The position numbers and the translations under genes are program-made. Positions 1 to 12,008 of a DNA stretch of 48,156 nt are shown here, one piece after another (the first letter of the stretch is position 1; every line of letters begins with the position of its first letter). The stretch lies in contig CAYWBW010000016.1 in NCBI GenBank assembly GCA_964456745.1, positions 1 to 48,156 on the forward strand, written 5' to 3'. The notes under the pieces are model-generated. The model was not told where the DNA came from. It did no database searches and was given only the letters and a program-made list of their open reading frames with translations. The stretch comes from CAYWBW01 sp964456745. Lineage in GTDB: Bacteria > Patescibacteriota > Gracilibacteria > GCA-2401425 > JAJOLG01.

Positions 1-2
1 AT

Positions 3-1145
3 TTGGTTAAGCCGTTTTTAAAAAATCTGTTTATGAAAACTGGGGTCTTTTTAGTTATGAATGTACCAACTAATAAGCCCAAAGCTAGAAAATACGAAAG
101 ATCAGTGTGATTTAAGTGAATTGCTTTAGTCTTATGATTGTTATCAGCTTGAGTTGTGAATAAAATGACTTGAGCACTAGATAATTTATGAATTCAGTTT
201 TGAAAAGCAGAGACAGTTAAATCATTACAGGTAAATAATGTAATTCCTAAGTCTGATAATTGGATAAGTGGTTTTGCGACTCAGATAAAGAAATCTGTGG
301 GGGATTTGGATTTTAGTGTTGTTGGGGTGGCGGAGGCTGGAGGTAAGACTGATTATCAAAAAGCCGGTGGGGCATTTAATAAATTTTTAAAATTGACAAT
401 GACGGAAAATAATTGAGTAGTTGATTTTTATAATTTAGATTATAGGAAGTCAATTACTTTTTTTGCAAAACATTTTTATAATAAAAAACCAGAATCTTAT
501 GAATGAATAAAAAGTCAATCACATGACGATGAATCCTTTTGAAGAAAATTAGAATCCGAAATAATGTATTTTTTATGAAAAAAATTATGAGATTTGGCAT
601 TAAAAAAACCTTCTATGCAGACAGTTGCTCAACAATTTTTTCAAAAAGCATATGAAACAGAACAAGCAAAAGTAGATTCTTGAGAAGAGCCACTTTTTGA
701 TTGGAAAAAATTAGTAATTACACATTGATTGTCAGAAGCTCTTAAGGCTAGTAATAGTGCGAGTTTGATAGATGTTGGTCTTTTAACTACAAGATATGAA
801 CAAGCTAGGCCGCCATTTAAAGATGAGTGATCAGTTACTGTAAGAAAACATTTGATAAAAAAAGATTGAACTTTATTACATGATTATTCAATTAATCCTT
901 CGTGAATAAAGTTTGATTATACTAATGATACTTGAAAATTTATTAAGAATCAGTCATTAAGAAAAAGAGTTTATTTAAAAATACACAGCAATCTTTTTAG
1001 ATATTTAGAATCGACATCTTTATTATATATTGTTACTGATTTTTCAGATTTTGATCCAAGAATAGAAAATCATTGGAAACATGCAGTTATGATATTTGAT
1101 AAAAGAAATTATCCTGAGATTAAAGAAACATGGCAAACATGGTAA
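3..1145 (+). CDS. Unrecognised membrane-anchored protein, 5' end uncertain
   Basis: This frame is open from the first bases of the window to TAA at 1143-1145 when TGA is read as glycine. It contains many in-frame TGA codons and no TAA or TAG. The true start may lie before the window; in-frame ATG codons at 33 and 57 are alternatives. From ATG 57 the N-terminus is basic and is followed by one hydrophobic, glycine-rich segment (about residues 20-35), which suggests a membrane anchor. The remaining 330 or so residues look soluble and mixed helical, ending in KETWQTW. I recognise no family. The gene lies 64 bases upstream of another unknown gene in the same direction, which has its own promoter. 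Confidence 0.8.
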
Positions 1146-1160
1146 TAATATAATAAGTTG

Positions 1161-1189
1161 TTGTAATTAAACATAAAATAATGTATAAT
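1161..1189 (+). promoter_or_regulatory. Sigma-70-type promoter of the gene at 1210
   Basis: TTGTAA at 1161-1166 and TATAAT at 1184-1189 are separated by exactly 17 bases. Transcription should begin near 1196, giving a leader of only about 14 bases before ATG 1210. No Shine-Dalgarno sequence lies in that leader. Confidence 0.55.
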
Positions 1190-1209
1190 TATATGAATTA
1201 TATTATATT

Positions 1210-3027
1210 ATGGCTGGGGATGGTGAAACTTTTTCATCGGGTTGACCGCAAGAAAATCAGATTGATGATTTTGGAGCTTTTTGAATGGAAGAACCTGTGT
1301 TGGAAAGTTTAAATTATGAGAATGAAACTGATATTGAAAATAATACAAATGAAAAAGATATAAAAAAATTTGCAAGAAAAGTAGCTGAAAAACCCTGAAG
1401 TTTAGATAGTACTCCTGATAAAAAGAAAAAGTTTATTGATAGTGTGCAATTAGATTTTGATATTTATTTCAAATCTTACTTTACAAGATACCAAAGAGAA
1501 AACTCAAATTCACCGTTTTCTAGTGTTAGTGATTTTAGAAATCAATTATCTAACAACGATAAGCATAAAGAACTAAAAGAAAAGGTAGTATGAGATATTG
1601 TTCAAGAAATCATCACAAACATAGAATCAAAAACCAACAAAAGTACATCCTCCAAATTCTTTTCAGAAATTGAAAGTATTGTATTAGTTGATAATATATA
1701 TTGAAACTCTGACATAAAATTACTTAGAAAGTATATAGAATGATGAAATGAAGAAGAATTAAGAGAAAATCCTGAAAAACTAGAAATAAATTTTACAGAA
1801 ATTTTTCAAGATTTTTATACTGAAACTGATGGTGAGGCAATTGATGAAGATGCTGAAAATTACCAAGTATTAATAAGAGAATTACAAATAATAACCTGAA
1901 AAGATTATAATACGCTCAAGGTAACTCTTGATACAAGTTTAAAAGAATTTAGAGAGACAAAATATATTGAAATGAAAAATGTTCAAAGTCAGTGAGATCT
2001 TTGAAGATTTATTACAGACAGTTGAGAGTTTGATGTTTCATTGTTTACAGAAGAAGTTATAAAACAGGAAAAAATTGTTTCTTTAAATATTGATAAGTTT
2101 AACAACAAGACATTGTGAATCACAGAAGAGCAATTTGTTGAAAGCCTTCCTGTTAAACAAGATAAATCTATAGAAGAATGAATGATAAATATTGACTTAC
2201 AACATGTTGATTTAATTTGAGCAATGTCTTATATGAAGGATCGTCAAGTTGCATTTAATGTACAGTGTAACTGAAGTCAAAAAGAGGAATTGATTAATAA
2301 ATTTGCAAATAATGATCCGGTACTGTGATCTTTAATATCAAATAATCGTGTAACAATATGAAAAAATTGAGTTGAAGTTAACATGTGACTTAATTGAGTG
2401 ATATCCGTACCAAGTGAAACAGTAGTAAATTGAAATTGAAAAGTTTGAATTTCCATTGATCCTATATACTGATGAGATAAATATTTAGGGACTTGATCTG
2501 TATGAAATCTTTGACAAGATTGGAATAGACTTTGAATTGAATTTATTACATATACTTCTTTTAATTTAGAAAATTTATCTTGAAAAGAAGAATGAGAACC
2601 TGTATCTGATCAATTATGAAAAATAGTTTGAACTATTGTGTGAATTCCTAGCAATAGCAATAATAATTTAGCAGATATTCAATGAAGTGCATTTAGAAAA
2701 TGAGAAAGAATATCAAAAATATTATTTTGAATTGATTTATTTAATACTCAGGTTTCTAACAAGAAATTAAAGGCTGCTTTGTCAGATGCTTGATTAGTTG
2801 AAGATTGAAAGATTACAGAAAATACGCAGACAATAGATGGCTTTATTGATATTATTGATACCGTAAAGAGATTTGATTTTTCTACAAAATTAGAGCTTGT
2901 AGCTTATTTAAACAAGCAAGATAAATACAAAGATCATCCTTTTGTAAAAAATTATGTTCAAAATCATTGATTTTGATTAATGCTATGAAAAATGATTTTA
3001 CCATTTAAAAAAATGGATATTACTTAA
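1210..3027 (+). CDS. Unrecognised 605-residue protein
   Basis: An ATG-to-TAA frame of 605 residues with dozens of in-frame TGA (Gly) codons. There is no signal peptide or clear membrane segment; the protein looks cytoplasmic. The first 80 residues are acidic and low in complexity, rich in Asn, Glu and Asp. A helical, charged central part follows. The stretch around residues 395-465 is rich in Gly, Asn and Val and looks beta-rich. The last 25 residues are more hydrophobic. I recognise no family. It has its own promoter and ends 60 bases from the convergent lipoprotein gene. The intervening DNA is an AT-only palindromic stretch that may serve as a two-way terminator. Confidence 0.87.
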
Positions 3028-3087
3028 AGTGTTATAATATTTAAATTTTAAATTTTAAATTAAAACTTCCAATTCATCCTACCCCAC

Positions 3088-3837
3088 CTACCAATCCATC
3101 TCTCCACTATCCTCATATTCATCCCCATAATTTTCATTAAGTATATTTTCAATGTACTCAAGTTCTACAACATTTGGATCTCAAATAAGTCTAAAATCAT
3201 CATCTCCAAATCTGTTAAAATTGTTTTGAAGTTTTATTTCTTCTTTTTGAAGTTTGCTTATTTCTTTTATTAGTCAGGGAATGCCTTTATTTGTATGTTG
3301 GTATTTTTGAGCTTTTTCTCAAGAAGATTGTTGACTTTTTCTTCATTGAATATTATCCATGATTTCCTTTTTTCTTTTTTCTTTTTCTAATTTATTTTTA
3401 ACGAATTCAATGTTTTGTTTTAATTTTTCTTCAAGATCTTTTTTAGGTTTTTTTGTTAATCAAAAATTATAATATTCAATAGCTTCTTGATAATAATTTA
3501 TCTTAGCCTTGATGCGTTGCTGTTTTTCTCAAAGTTTATAACTTGTGTTTCAAATTTGATATTCAATTGATCATTTTTCTGAAAATGACTCATTTTTTAT
3601 TTCAATAAATTGTTCGTATGCAGCTTCGTGTTCTCAGTTTTTATAGAGTGAGGTAGCAAAATTGTATGAGATTTTTTTATTATTACTTTTTGTCATCAGT
3701 ATTTCAAAAACACTACTTGCTTTTTCATAGTTTCAAATATTATAAAGATCAATTCACCTTTCCCATTCTTGAATTAAGTCTTGATTGCAAGAAGACACTG
3801 TAAGCACAAAAGCCGTTAATATTATTTTTCTAATCAT
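3088..3837 (-). CDS. TPR lipoprotein, BatE-like
   Basis: 249 residues on the minus strand, TAG stop. The N-terminus is a lipoprotein signal: a short basic start, a hydrophobic core and a VSSC lipobox with Cys17 as the acylation site. Tetratricopeptide-like helices follow (about residues 20-140), with the spacing of GNYEKASSVFE and YKLGEKQQRIKA. A charged helical region then runs to an acidic end finishing in DW. The larger TPR protein at 12009-12857 also ends in DW, which suggests the two are paralogues. It lies 99 bases downstream of a VWA gene, the VWA-then-TPR order of Bat operons, where the TPR protein is thought to assemble complexes at the cell envelope. The role is inferred from family and context. 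Confidence 0.88.
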
Positions 3838-3936
3838 GATTATTAAATGCACTGTAGCTTATTATTTATTATTTATGTTTTTTAAAAATTAAAAATTAAG
3901 ATTTATTTTAAAAATTACAAAAATTATAAAAATTCA

Positions 3937-4860
3937 TTAATAAAGTCTTTCATTCACCACGCACCTAGTCTTCACCCTATTGATAACCATCTCAAAACAT
4001 ATTAGTAAAAAAATCAAAATTAAGAGAAATTCTATTTTATCAAAATTTCACTTTTTCTCAAGTCTAGTATTGTTTCTGAGATAATTATAAATTTCTTTTG
4101 TTTGCTTTGATTTAAAATATTTCCCATCTGATTTTTGTGCAATTTCTAATAAAGTTTTTTCATTAATCTTGCTTATCACAGATTGTCATTTGTATTTTTT
4201 GTATTTTAAAACTCATCATCATGGCTTTGTCTTTATTGGTATTTTTGATCAATCAGGGCTTCAAACTCATATGCTAATAATTTTAATATTTTGTTTATTT
4301 AATTTTTGCATATCTACTAAGTCTTCGTGAAATTCTCAATCTGAAATTAGTACTGATTTTTTGATTTTTAATTCAGAAGATTTACTTAGAGTAATTATTT
4401 TATTAATAGTGTCTTTTAAAACATTTCATTTTCATAAGGTTGAATCAGGCTTAATTCAGCTTAAAATTGTTTTAAATGAATTTGTATCTGAGGTTGGGGG
4501 AAGCATGATATGGCTTTTTCAAGAAAATATAATCAATCAAAATTTGTATCATTTATTTTGATCAATTATATTATTTATAATATTTTTTGCAGAATCTATT
4601 CGTGATATTTTTTTATTATTCAAGTCCTTCTCATCAGTAGCCAGCATGCTAAGTGATGTATCTAAAACAAAAATTAGTTCTCATTTAACTGTTTCAGTAT
4701 TTTTCTCTTCGCTTAATTGACTTAAAGTTATTATAAAAAGAATTATAATAATAATTCATATTACTCATTTAAGTTTCTCAAAAAAAATAAACTTGCTACT
4801 TATGTTTTTTTTAAAAACTTTTTTTGATAAGATTTTCGGCGAAATTTTAAGAATTTTCAT
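3937..4860 (-). CDS. VWA-domain membrane protein, BatA/BatB-like
   Basis: 307 residues. One hydrophobic segment lies near residues 30-50. A von Willebrand factor A domain follows, with the metal-site motif DTSLS at residues 67-71 and a second acidic motif, SDGEF, further on. A second hydrophobic segment lies near the C-terminus. This anchor-VWA-anchor layout is typical of BatA/BatB. The conserved metal-binding Thr, usually in a GGT or GTA motif, appears to be Asn here (GKGN), so metal binding may be altered. It diverges from the plus-strand Bat cluster across a shared 119-base region and leads the TPR lipoprotein gene. Membership of the VWA superfamily is clear; a partnership with the MoxR ATPase is inferred. 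Confidence 0.9.
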
Positions 4861-4966
4861 TTTATAATAATGAAATTTTTACCATATTTATCATATTAAT
4901 GCTAATTAAAACTAAAAAAAAGCTTGTTAATTTTAAAAAAAATATCAGAATGCTTTAAGCATATTT

Positions 4967-4972
4967 TATAAT
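4967..4972 (+). promoter_or_regulatory. -10 box very close to ATG 4980
   Basis: TATAAT ends only 7 bases before ATG 4980, so the transcript would be leaderless or nearly so. I see no convincing -35 hexamer. The box lies in the 119-base region between the two divergent Bat arms, which must hold promoters for both. Confidence 0.35.
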
Positions 4973-4979
4973 AAAAAAA

Positions 4980-6482
4980 ATGAAAAGAATAATAAGTTTA
5001 TCAGTCGCAATAATTTTGCTTTTTAGCTCGCTTTGAGCTAGTGCTGCTTTGAATACTCCAAAGAAAATATATTATTGAAATTTTGTTTGAGAATTAAAAT
5101 ATCAAGATCACCCAAAAAAAACCGTTTTTTTAATGCAAGATGAGGGATGAAGTGTCTTTCAGGTTTTTTCTTCTAGGTTGGCACCTAAAATAAGAGATTT
5201 GTTTTTTAGATGATCAAGAGTCAAGGTTGAATGACAGGATTATTATGCTAAAAATTGATTTTTTGCATGAATTTTCTTATCTAATATTGAAAATACTGAA
5301 GTTAGTGCAGAAGTGGAAACAAGACAGGTGCAACAATTAAGTGCAACAAAAAAATTAATAGCATATGTATATTCAAGATTTGTCGAAGCAGACAAGCTTA
5401 ATAAGCTTTCTTGAATATTTTGATGAAACAATGTAAGTGTGATAGCCGATGAGGCTGAAGAGGAGTTTTTAAATAATGAAATTGATTACAATTTATATAG
5501 TCTTATTAAGAGCTTGCTTACAGACAAACAAATACAAAAAAGCACCAGTGAGTACTGTGTATTGTCAAATTGAAAAAGTGTTTATGATAATTTAAATCCA
5601 AACTTAAAGACCTTAATTGATTGATTCTCTAACTCTGATCTTGAGGATGTTGTAGATTGAAAAAATTTAAATACTCCAGAAAAAGGATTTATTTATGAAC
5701 ATATAAAAAGCTTTTCAGCTTTGAAGCAGTATTTGGTTTTAATAAACAATATTAATTTTCTTCAAGAAGAGCTTTGAGATTTTTGAATTTTAAATCATCA
5801 AATAGATATCATTTCTTCCATTTCTTGAATTGAAATGAATATTGATAGACTTAAATTCCTTGTTTTAAATGATTTTTATTTAACCAGCGTAGTATGAGCT
5901 CTAGATGACTTATCGTGAATCAGTTCTAACTCATTTTTTAAATATGTTCTTTCAAGAATAAAACAAGCTTCACTCGAAGATAATCAGATTAGTTGTGAAT
6001 TTAATGATTGAGTTTTAGAAAAATTTAATACTAGAATTGAAATGACTGACTTTAATTCTCTTATCGAAGAAGCCTACTGAAGAGATCTTTCACTTAGCGA
6101 ATTTGATTGAATAAAGATTAAACATTTTGAAAATTTTCAAACAATTGATTTAGTTTTAGCTTGAGAAAGATTTATAAGAGTTTTTCCATGAAATTATAAT
6201 CCTAATTTTGCACTCCATATTAATATTTGAAGTTTAAATGAATTAGACTGAGAAACTTGCACAAAAACTTGAGATATTAGATTCTCTTGAATGGATTGAT
6301 GACAATTTGTTTGTGTTCACGATTACAATAATTTAAGCAAACAGTGATATTTTTGAGATAAGATTATTAGGAAACTTTATAGTGATGATTGAAGAGTTGT
6401 TGAGATATTTTATTATAAAAATGGAACAGTGTTAGATAATTTATTTGAAGAAATCATTGCCAAGATGGAGATTGATATTTAG
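4980..6482 (+). CDS. Secreted protein of unknown function heading the Bat cluster
   Basis: 500 residues with a signal peptide: MKR start, hydrophobic core to about residue 20, and a likely cleavage after ASA. The mature part is mixed and mostly helical with no motif I can name. A short beta-rich, Cys-containing segment (about residues 420-465, with WETCTKT and QFVCVHDY) may hold a disulfide. In-frame TGA codons are frequent. It is the first gene of the plus-strand run leading to BatD-like, MoxR, DUF58 and VWA genes, 57 bases from the next one, so it is probably an envelope protein linked to that system. No homologue comes to mind, and the function is inferred only from position. Confidence 0.88.
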
Positions 6483-6539
6483 ATAAAATTTTAATTTAGT
6501 TTTTTATTAACTTTTTATAATTTTTTAGAGTGCTATTTC

Positions 6540-7442
6540 ATGAAGTTATTTAGTCTTATAGTATTAACGTTTATACATTTTAATATAGCTATAGCAGCTA
6601 GTACTTGATCCAATGTTTTAAGTACCAATACTCAAACGCAAGATAGTAATATGCAGATAGAGCTTGTTGTGAATTCTAATGAAGTTAATTTATCAGATAC
6701 ATTTGAACTTACAATTAGAATAAAACAAAAGTGATCTAGTGCGATAAGACAATGAATGTTTAATGTTGAGGGATTTGAACCATTTGATGTTGTTTGAGAT
6801 AGGACTGTGAGTAATACAAATATTGTTAATTGAGAGCAGGCATCTTTAATTGACAAAATACTTAGTTTAAAAGCAAAAAATGAGTGAGTATTCGTGCTCG
6901 GTCCTGTGAAGATTGATAATAAATGAAAACCAATTATCAGCAATCAGTTGGAGATAAAGGTTTGATCTAAATATTTTTCAGCTAAGGCAAAAAATGGAGC
7001 AAATTCAGTTTCTAAGGAGGGTCTGATTACTGACAGTCTTTGGATAAATGATTGAAAAATTGATTATTTTAAAATGATTTTTTCATTTGAGATTTGCTTG
7101 TTGTTACTAATTATTTGATTTTCAGTATTTTTATATAAAAGCAAGATTCATAATAACGATGAATCAAGTGAGTTAACATGAGTTTCAGAATTGGTTAAGG
7201 AAAATAGAGTTGATTTTTTAGATCAGTGCTTAAAAGTATTACAAGAATATGTTTTAAAAAATTGAAATTTGAAGGCGATTAGTGTAAGTGATTGAGAGCT
7301 TGGAAAAATATGAAATAATTATAAAAAAAGAATAACAGTAAAAGAAGTTATTGATGAAATTTATACATTGAAAGCAGTTAAGCAGCAAAATATTCAAGTA
7401 CTTAAAAAATTAAGAAGCAAGGTATCTAATCTTGTTTTATAA
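6540..7442 (+). CDS. BatD-like membrane protein
   Basis: 300 residues. A signal peptide (residues 1-20) precedes an extracytoplasmic beta-type domain (about 35-165) with the pattern LSDTFELTIRIKQK, resembling the first immunoglobulin-like domain of BatD/oxygen-tolerance proteins. One membrane segment lies near residues 180-197, followed by a cytoplasmic helical tail of about 100 residues. The layout matches BatD but is much shorter than typical BatD. It lies 30 bases before the MoxR gene, as expected for this operon. The BatD assignment rests on layout and neighbours more than on sequence motifs. Confidence 0.83.
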
Positions 7443-7472
7443 TAAATATTTTAAAAAATAACTAAAATTATC

Positions 7473-8462
7473 ATGTTAAAACATGCACAAATTACAGAAA
7501 AGGAATTCGCAGATTCATTAAAAAAAATCGAGGCTTTGAAGTCTGAGGTAAAAAAAAGAGTAGTTTGACAAGAGGTTCTTATTAGAAATCTTGTTATTGC
7601 TCTTCTTGCGAGATGACATATCATCTTAGAATGAGTTCCATGACTTGCAAAAACCTTATCAATTGAAGTTTTATCAAAAACTTTACATTTATCTTATAAG
7701 AGAATTCAATTTACTCCAGATTTATTACCTTCTGATTTGATTTGATCAAATATTTACAATCAACAAAAGTGAAATTTTTATATAAAAAAGTGACCAATCT
7801 TTGCAAATTTCATTCTTACCGATGAAATTAATCGTGCTCCTTCAAAAGTTCAATCGGCTTTATTGGAAGCAATGGAAGAAAGACAGGTTACAATTTGAGA
7901 TGAGACTTTTGTTTTAGATAAGCCTTTTATTGTTTTAGCAACGCAAAATCCTTTAGAGCAAGAAGGAACATATTCTCTTCCTGAGGCTCAAGTGGATAGA
8001 TTTTTATTAAAAACAATTATTACTTATCCAACTGAAGAGCAGGAAATTCAGATAATTAAAAATGAAACTTCAGATAAAGAAGAGAAGATAAATAGGGTAA
8101 TGACAATAAAAGATATTGAAAAAATTCAGGCTTTGATTCAAAAAATATATGTGAGTGATGAGATTTATGAATATGTGAAAAATTTAGTTTTTGCAACTCG
8201 TTATCCTGAAAAACATTGATTAAATAAATTGTGAGAATTGATTTCGTATTGAGCTTCACCAAGAGCTGCAATAGCTCTTATTAAGGCTTCAAAGATTGTA
8301 GCGTTTTTAAACTGAAGGGACTCAGTTACTCCAGATGATATCAAGGAAATTGCTTATGATGTTTTGAGACATAGGCTTATTCCAAGTTTTGAAGCTGTGG
8401 CAGAAAATGTGAGCTCTGATGATTTGGTTAAAATGGTATTGGATTGAGTAAATACGCCTTAG
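7473..8462 (+). CDS. MoxR-family AAA+ ATPase
   Basis: 329 residues, the usual MoxR length. The Walker A motif GVPGLAKT is at residues 54-61 and Walker B (TDEINRAP) starts near 116. The sensor region ATQNPLEQEGTYSLPEAQ and the arginine-finger segment VDRF are clear, and the C-terminal lid follows. Both first and second glycines of Walker A are TGA codons, the best proof in the window that TGA means glycine. MoxR ATPases act as chaperones that remodel or activate VWA-domain partners. The next genes encode DUF58 and VWA proteins, the classic set. The enzyme should be cytoplasmic. Confidence 0.97.
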
Positions 8463-8508
8463 GTTAATTTAAAAGTTTTAATTTAAAAAAGATTTAAAAA
8501 ATTTAGTT

Positions 8509-9438
8509 TTGATAAAAGTAAAAGATAAGATTAAATTGTTGGATTTAAAAACTTCAAAGATGGTTGATACTATTTTTGTTTGAAATTATAAGACAAGATT
8601 TAAAGGTCAGTGAATTGAATTTGCAGATCTTAGAGAGTATGAGCCATGAGATGATGTGAAGAATATTGATTGGATTGTTTCTGCTAAACAAAACAAAGTT
8701 TTTGTAAAAAAATACATTGAGGAAAGACTTCTTAAAAGTGTTTTTTTGATTGATGTTTGATCTTGAATGAATTTTGGAATTTGAAATAAACAAAAAAAAG
8801 ACTTGCTTATAGAGATTTTTACAATGCTTGCTTTTTCTTCTGTGAAAAATGGAGATATGGTTTGAGCTCTTTTATACGATGATTGTGTAATCAAGTATTT
8901 TCCTCCAAAAAAATGAAAGCTAAATGTTCTCGCTATTATAAAAACACTTTATGATATTTTTGATAAAGAGGATTACAAAGAAGAATTAAAAAAAGTTAGT
9001 TTAAAAACTTATTGAAAATTATTTTGAACTAAACAATCTAGAACTTTAGATTTAGCTATTGATTTTACAATAAAGCATAAGTTAAAAAATTCTTTGGTTT
9101 TTGCCTTAACAGATCAGATAAAAGATTTGAATGAGAGGAAATTAAAAGCCATATGAGTTAAAAATGATTTTGTTTTTATTAATATTTTTGATGAGTTTGA
9201 AAATAAGCTTAATTATAATTGAGTCTTTAATTTTGTTGACAAAGGGGAGTGTATACAAATTAACACTTCAAATGATGAATTAAGAGAGAGATATTTGAAA
9301 AACAGGTCTCAAAAGTTAGAAAAATTAAAAAAGAGTATGAGAAAGTTTAGGGTTGACTATTTAGCATTAGATAATGCCACTAATATTTTTTCATATTTTT
9401 ATAAATATTTTAAATTAAAAGAAAAGCAGAAAATATAA
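8509..9438 (+). CDS. DUF58 protein (MoxR/Bat cluster)
   Basis: 309 residues. The family signature is clear: KGQGIEFADLREYEPGDDVKNIDW at about residues 30-53, then KVFVKKYIEERL. The central part is VWA-like (FLIDVGSG), as is usual for DUF58. I chose TTG 8509 because the first in-frame ATG (8560) would remove the LDLKTSK segment that normally precedes the signature. TAA at 8479 limits the start upstream. The stop TAA at 9436-9438 overlaps the next ATG by one base (TAATG), indicating translational coupling. In this family the protein works with MoxR; its biochemical role is poorly known. Confidence 0.93.
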
Positions 9439-9932
9439 TGAATGATATATATGATATCAAAGGCAACGAGCTAATAAGCTTTCTTTCAGAAGATTTTTTC
9501 TTATTTCTTTCATCAGTGATTATTTGATGATTGATAATTTATGTTATTTATTTAAATAGAGATAAATTTATAAATAATCAAGAGTTTGAAATACTAAAAG
9601 TAAAAAGAGGTCCTTTTCTAAATAAGATTAAAAACCTAAAAATTACTGATTGAGATTTTTATGAAATATTGAGTTTTACAGTAAGGCTATACATATGTAG
9701 AAGGTGAATTATAAAAGATGCAACTAATAAGACAAATAAAGAAATTTTTTATTTTTTTAATAAGAATAAAAATTATTTTTACAGCATTTTAAATCTAAAA
9801 AAAGAAAATATTCAGATTTTTAAAGAGTTTTTGGAAAAAATAGCAAAATATCAATTTGAAGAAGTTTGAGCTTGAGATGATGACAAGACTCATCTTAAAA
9901 AAATTGCTAGAGAAATAATAAACAAGTTTTAG
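9438..9932 (+). CDS. Small membrane protein of the Bat cluster
   Basis: 164 residues starting in the TAATG overlap with the DUF58 gene. One membrane segment lies at about residues 16-40, followed by a basic then mostly helical cytoplasmic domain. Bat operons often carry a small membrane protein at this point (DUF4381 type), between the DUF58 and first VWA genes. The topology and position fit, but I see no diagnostic motif, so the family link is only a suggestion. The next ATG lies two bases after its stop. Confidence 0.88.
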
Positions 9933-9934
9933 TT

Positions 9935-10993
9935 ATGTTATGAAGTTTTGATTTTAGCGGTTTTGAATTTTTATCTCCAATTTATTTTGTATTACTTTTA
10001 TTCGTTCCAGTATTTGTTTATTTTGAATTGAAGAAAAGAAAGAACTGAATTTCAATTTCTTTTATTGAAGATTTGAAAAATGTGTTTCCACGTTTTAATT
10101 TTTTATTTTGGACAATACTTTCTTTAAAAGTTTTGATAATTTTTTTATTTGTAATAATTTTGGCTAATCCCAATATCTGAAGTTCTAAACAAAAAATAAG
10201 TAAAGAGGGTATCGATATCATAATTGATTTAGATATTTCTACTTCAATGCTAGCAGAAGATATAGTACCAAATCGTTTAGAATGAGCTAAGAAAGTTATT
10301 TCACAATTTGTGGAAAAGTTAGAAACAGATAGACTTTGAATATTGCTTTTTGCATGAAAGCCTTTTGTTTCTTCGCCTTTAACCTTTGATTATTGAGCAT
10401 TGCTTGAGTATGTAAAAAATATTTCAACCGATACAATTAATCAAAATGTTTACGGTCTTAATTGAACTGCAATTTGAGATGCTCTTTTAATGTCTATTTC
10501 AAGTATTACCAAAGAAGATGAAAAAAGGAAGAAAGAAAAAAAGAAGATAAGGGAAAAGGTAATAATTTTATTAAGTGACTGAGAAGCTAATAGATGAGCA
10601 AAACCTATGCTTGCAGCAACAATGGCAAAGGATAAAAAAATCAAAGTTTATACAATTTGAATATGAGATCCTAATGGAACTCAAATGTATACGACTGATT
10701 TTTTCTGAAGGAAAGTTGCTCAAAAAGATAGGTTTTGAAGGCCAGTTAAATCTAGTCTTGATGAAAAAACATTAAGACAAATGGCTGAACTAACTTGATG
10801 ACAATATTTTAATGCAAATGATAATGATACATTTAAAAAAATATTTGAAAAACTAGCACTCTTAGAAAAGACAGAAGTTAAAACTGAAATTATTAAAGAA
10901 TATACTCCAAAATATAAGGAATTTTTATATATATTAATATTATTAATTTTACTGCTACTGTGACTAAAAAGTAGTTATAAAGTAATTTGATAG
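9935..10993 (+). CDS. BatA-like VWA membrane protein
   Basis: 352 residues. Two hydrophobic segments (about residues 12-27 and 60-85) precede a VWA domain. Its metal site is DISTS at residues 100-104, with the Thr motif NGTAIGDAL and the third motif LSDGEANRG, all complete. A last hydrophobic segment lies at the C-terminus. This is the standard BatA layout, a membrane-anchored VWA domain facing either side of the membrane near its anchor. It is tightly packed between its neighbours (2 and 4 bases), so it is surely co-transcribed. It probably pairs with the next VWA protein and with MoxR. Confidence 0.95.
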
Positions 10994-10997
10994 AATA

Positions 10998-12008
10998 ATG
11001 CTTACTAATTTAAATACTCAGCACCTAGCAATTTTTCTTTGATTAATTTCAATAACAATTTTTTGTGCCCATATATTTTATATCAAAGATAAGGATATTA
11101 AGAAAAATATTCCTGTTTTAGATAAGCTAACAACAAACTTAGGATTAATATTTAGGATTCAAAATCCAAAGCTTGTTCAAGTTTATTTAATTTCTGTTTC
11201 ACTAATTTTCTTAAGTTTTATAATTCTATGACCACGTTGATGAGTAGAAACTCAAAAAACAAAAGCAGAGGGGATAGATATTATGTTTGCATTAGACGTT
11301 TCAAATAGTATGAAAGCCCTTGATTTTAAGGACCAAAGATCTATGTATTCTAGGCTTGATGCATCTAAGCATATGATAAGTCAGTATGTTTCTGAAAATA
11401 ATGAAAATAGATATTGATTGATTTCATTTGCTTGAGACAGTTTTACATCAATACCTTTAACTTCAGATACAAATCTTTTTCTTACATTTTTAACTAGTGT
11501 AGATTGATGATCAGTTTCTAAATGATGAACAGATTTACTTAAAGCTTTAACATCTTCTTTAAATAGATTTGTTGATTCTGAGGATAGAGCTAAAATTGTA
11601 ATACTTGTAAGTGATGGTTGAGAGGAGTGAGATGATATTAATTATTCAACAATAAAGAGAATAATAGATGAGAACTGAGTTCAAATTTTTACTATTTGAG
11701 TTTGAAGCATAAAGGGAAATTACATACCTGACAGTCAGGATGTATTTTGAAGAATAAAATATAAATCACATAATTGACAAAGGGTTGTAACAAAGCTTTA
11801 TGAGCAGCCACTTAAGAAGATTGCATCAAATTCTGATTGAAAATATTTTAAAGCAGATGATCTTTCTTCTTTGGAAAAGATCAATAGAGAAATCAAATCA
11901 ATGCAAAAAGCCACGATAGAAAAGGAGATTAAGTGATGAAAAAAAGATCTTTATATATATTTTGTTTCTCTTTCATTTTTACTTTTTATAATTTGAATTT
12001 TTCTTTAA
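10998..12008 (+). CDS. BatB-like VWA membrane protein
   Basis: 336 residues. Two hydrophobic segments occupy about residues 9-25 and 65-85. The VWA metal site is DVSNS at residues 100-104, with GGTDLLKAL and SDGGEEGDD as the second and third motifs. A C-terminal membrane helix follows (about 315-334). Length and layout match BatB. Its stop codon TAA (12006-12008) directly abuts the ATG of the TPR gene, with no gap. The pair of VWA proteins next to MoxR and DUF58 is the defining content of a Bat operon. Confidence 0.95.
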
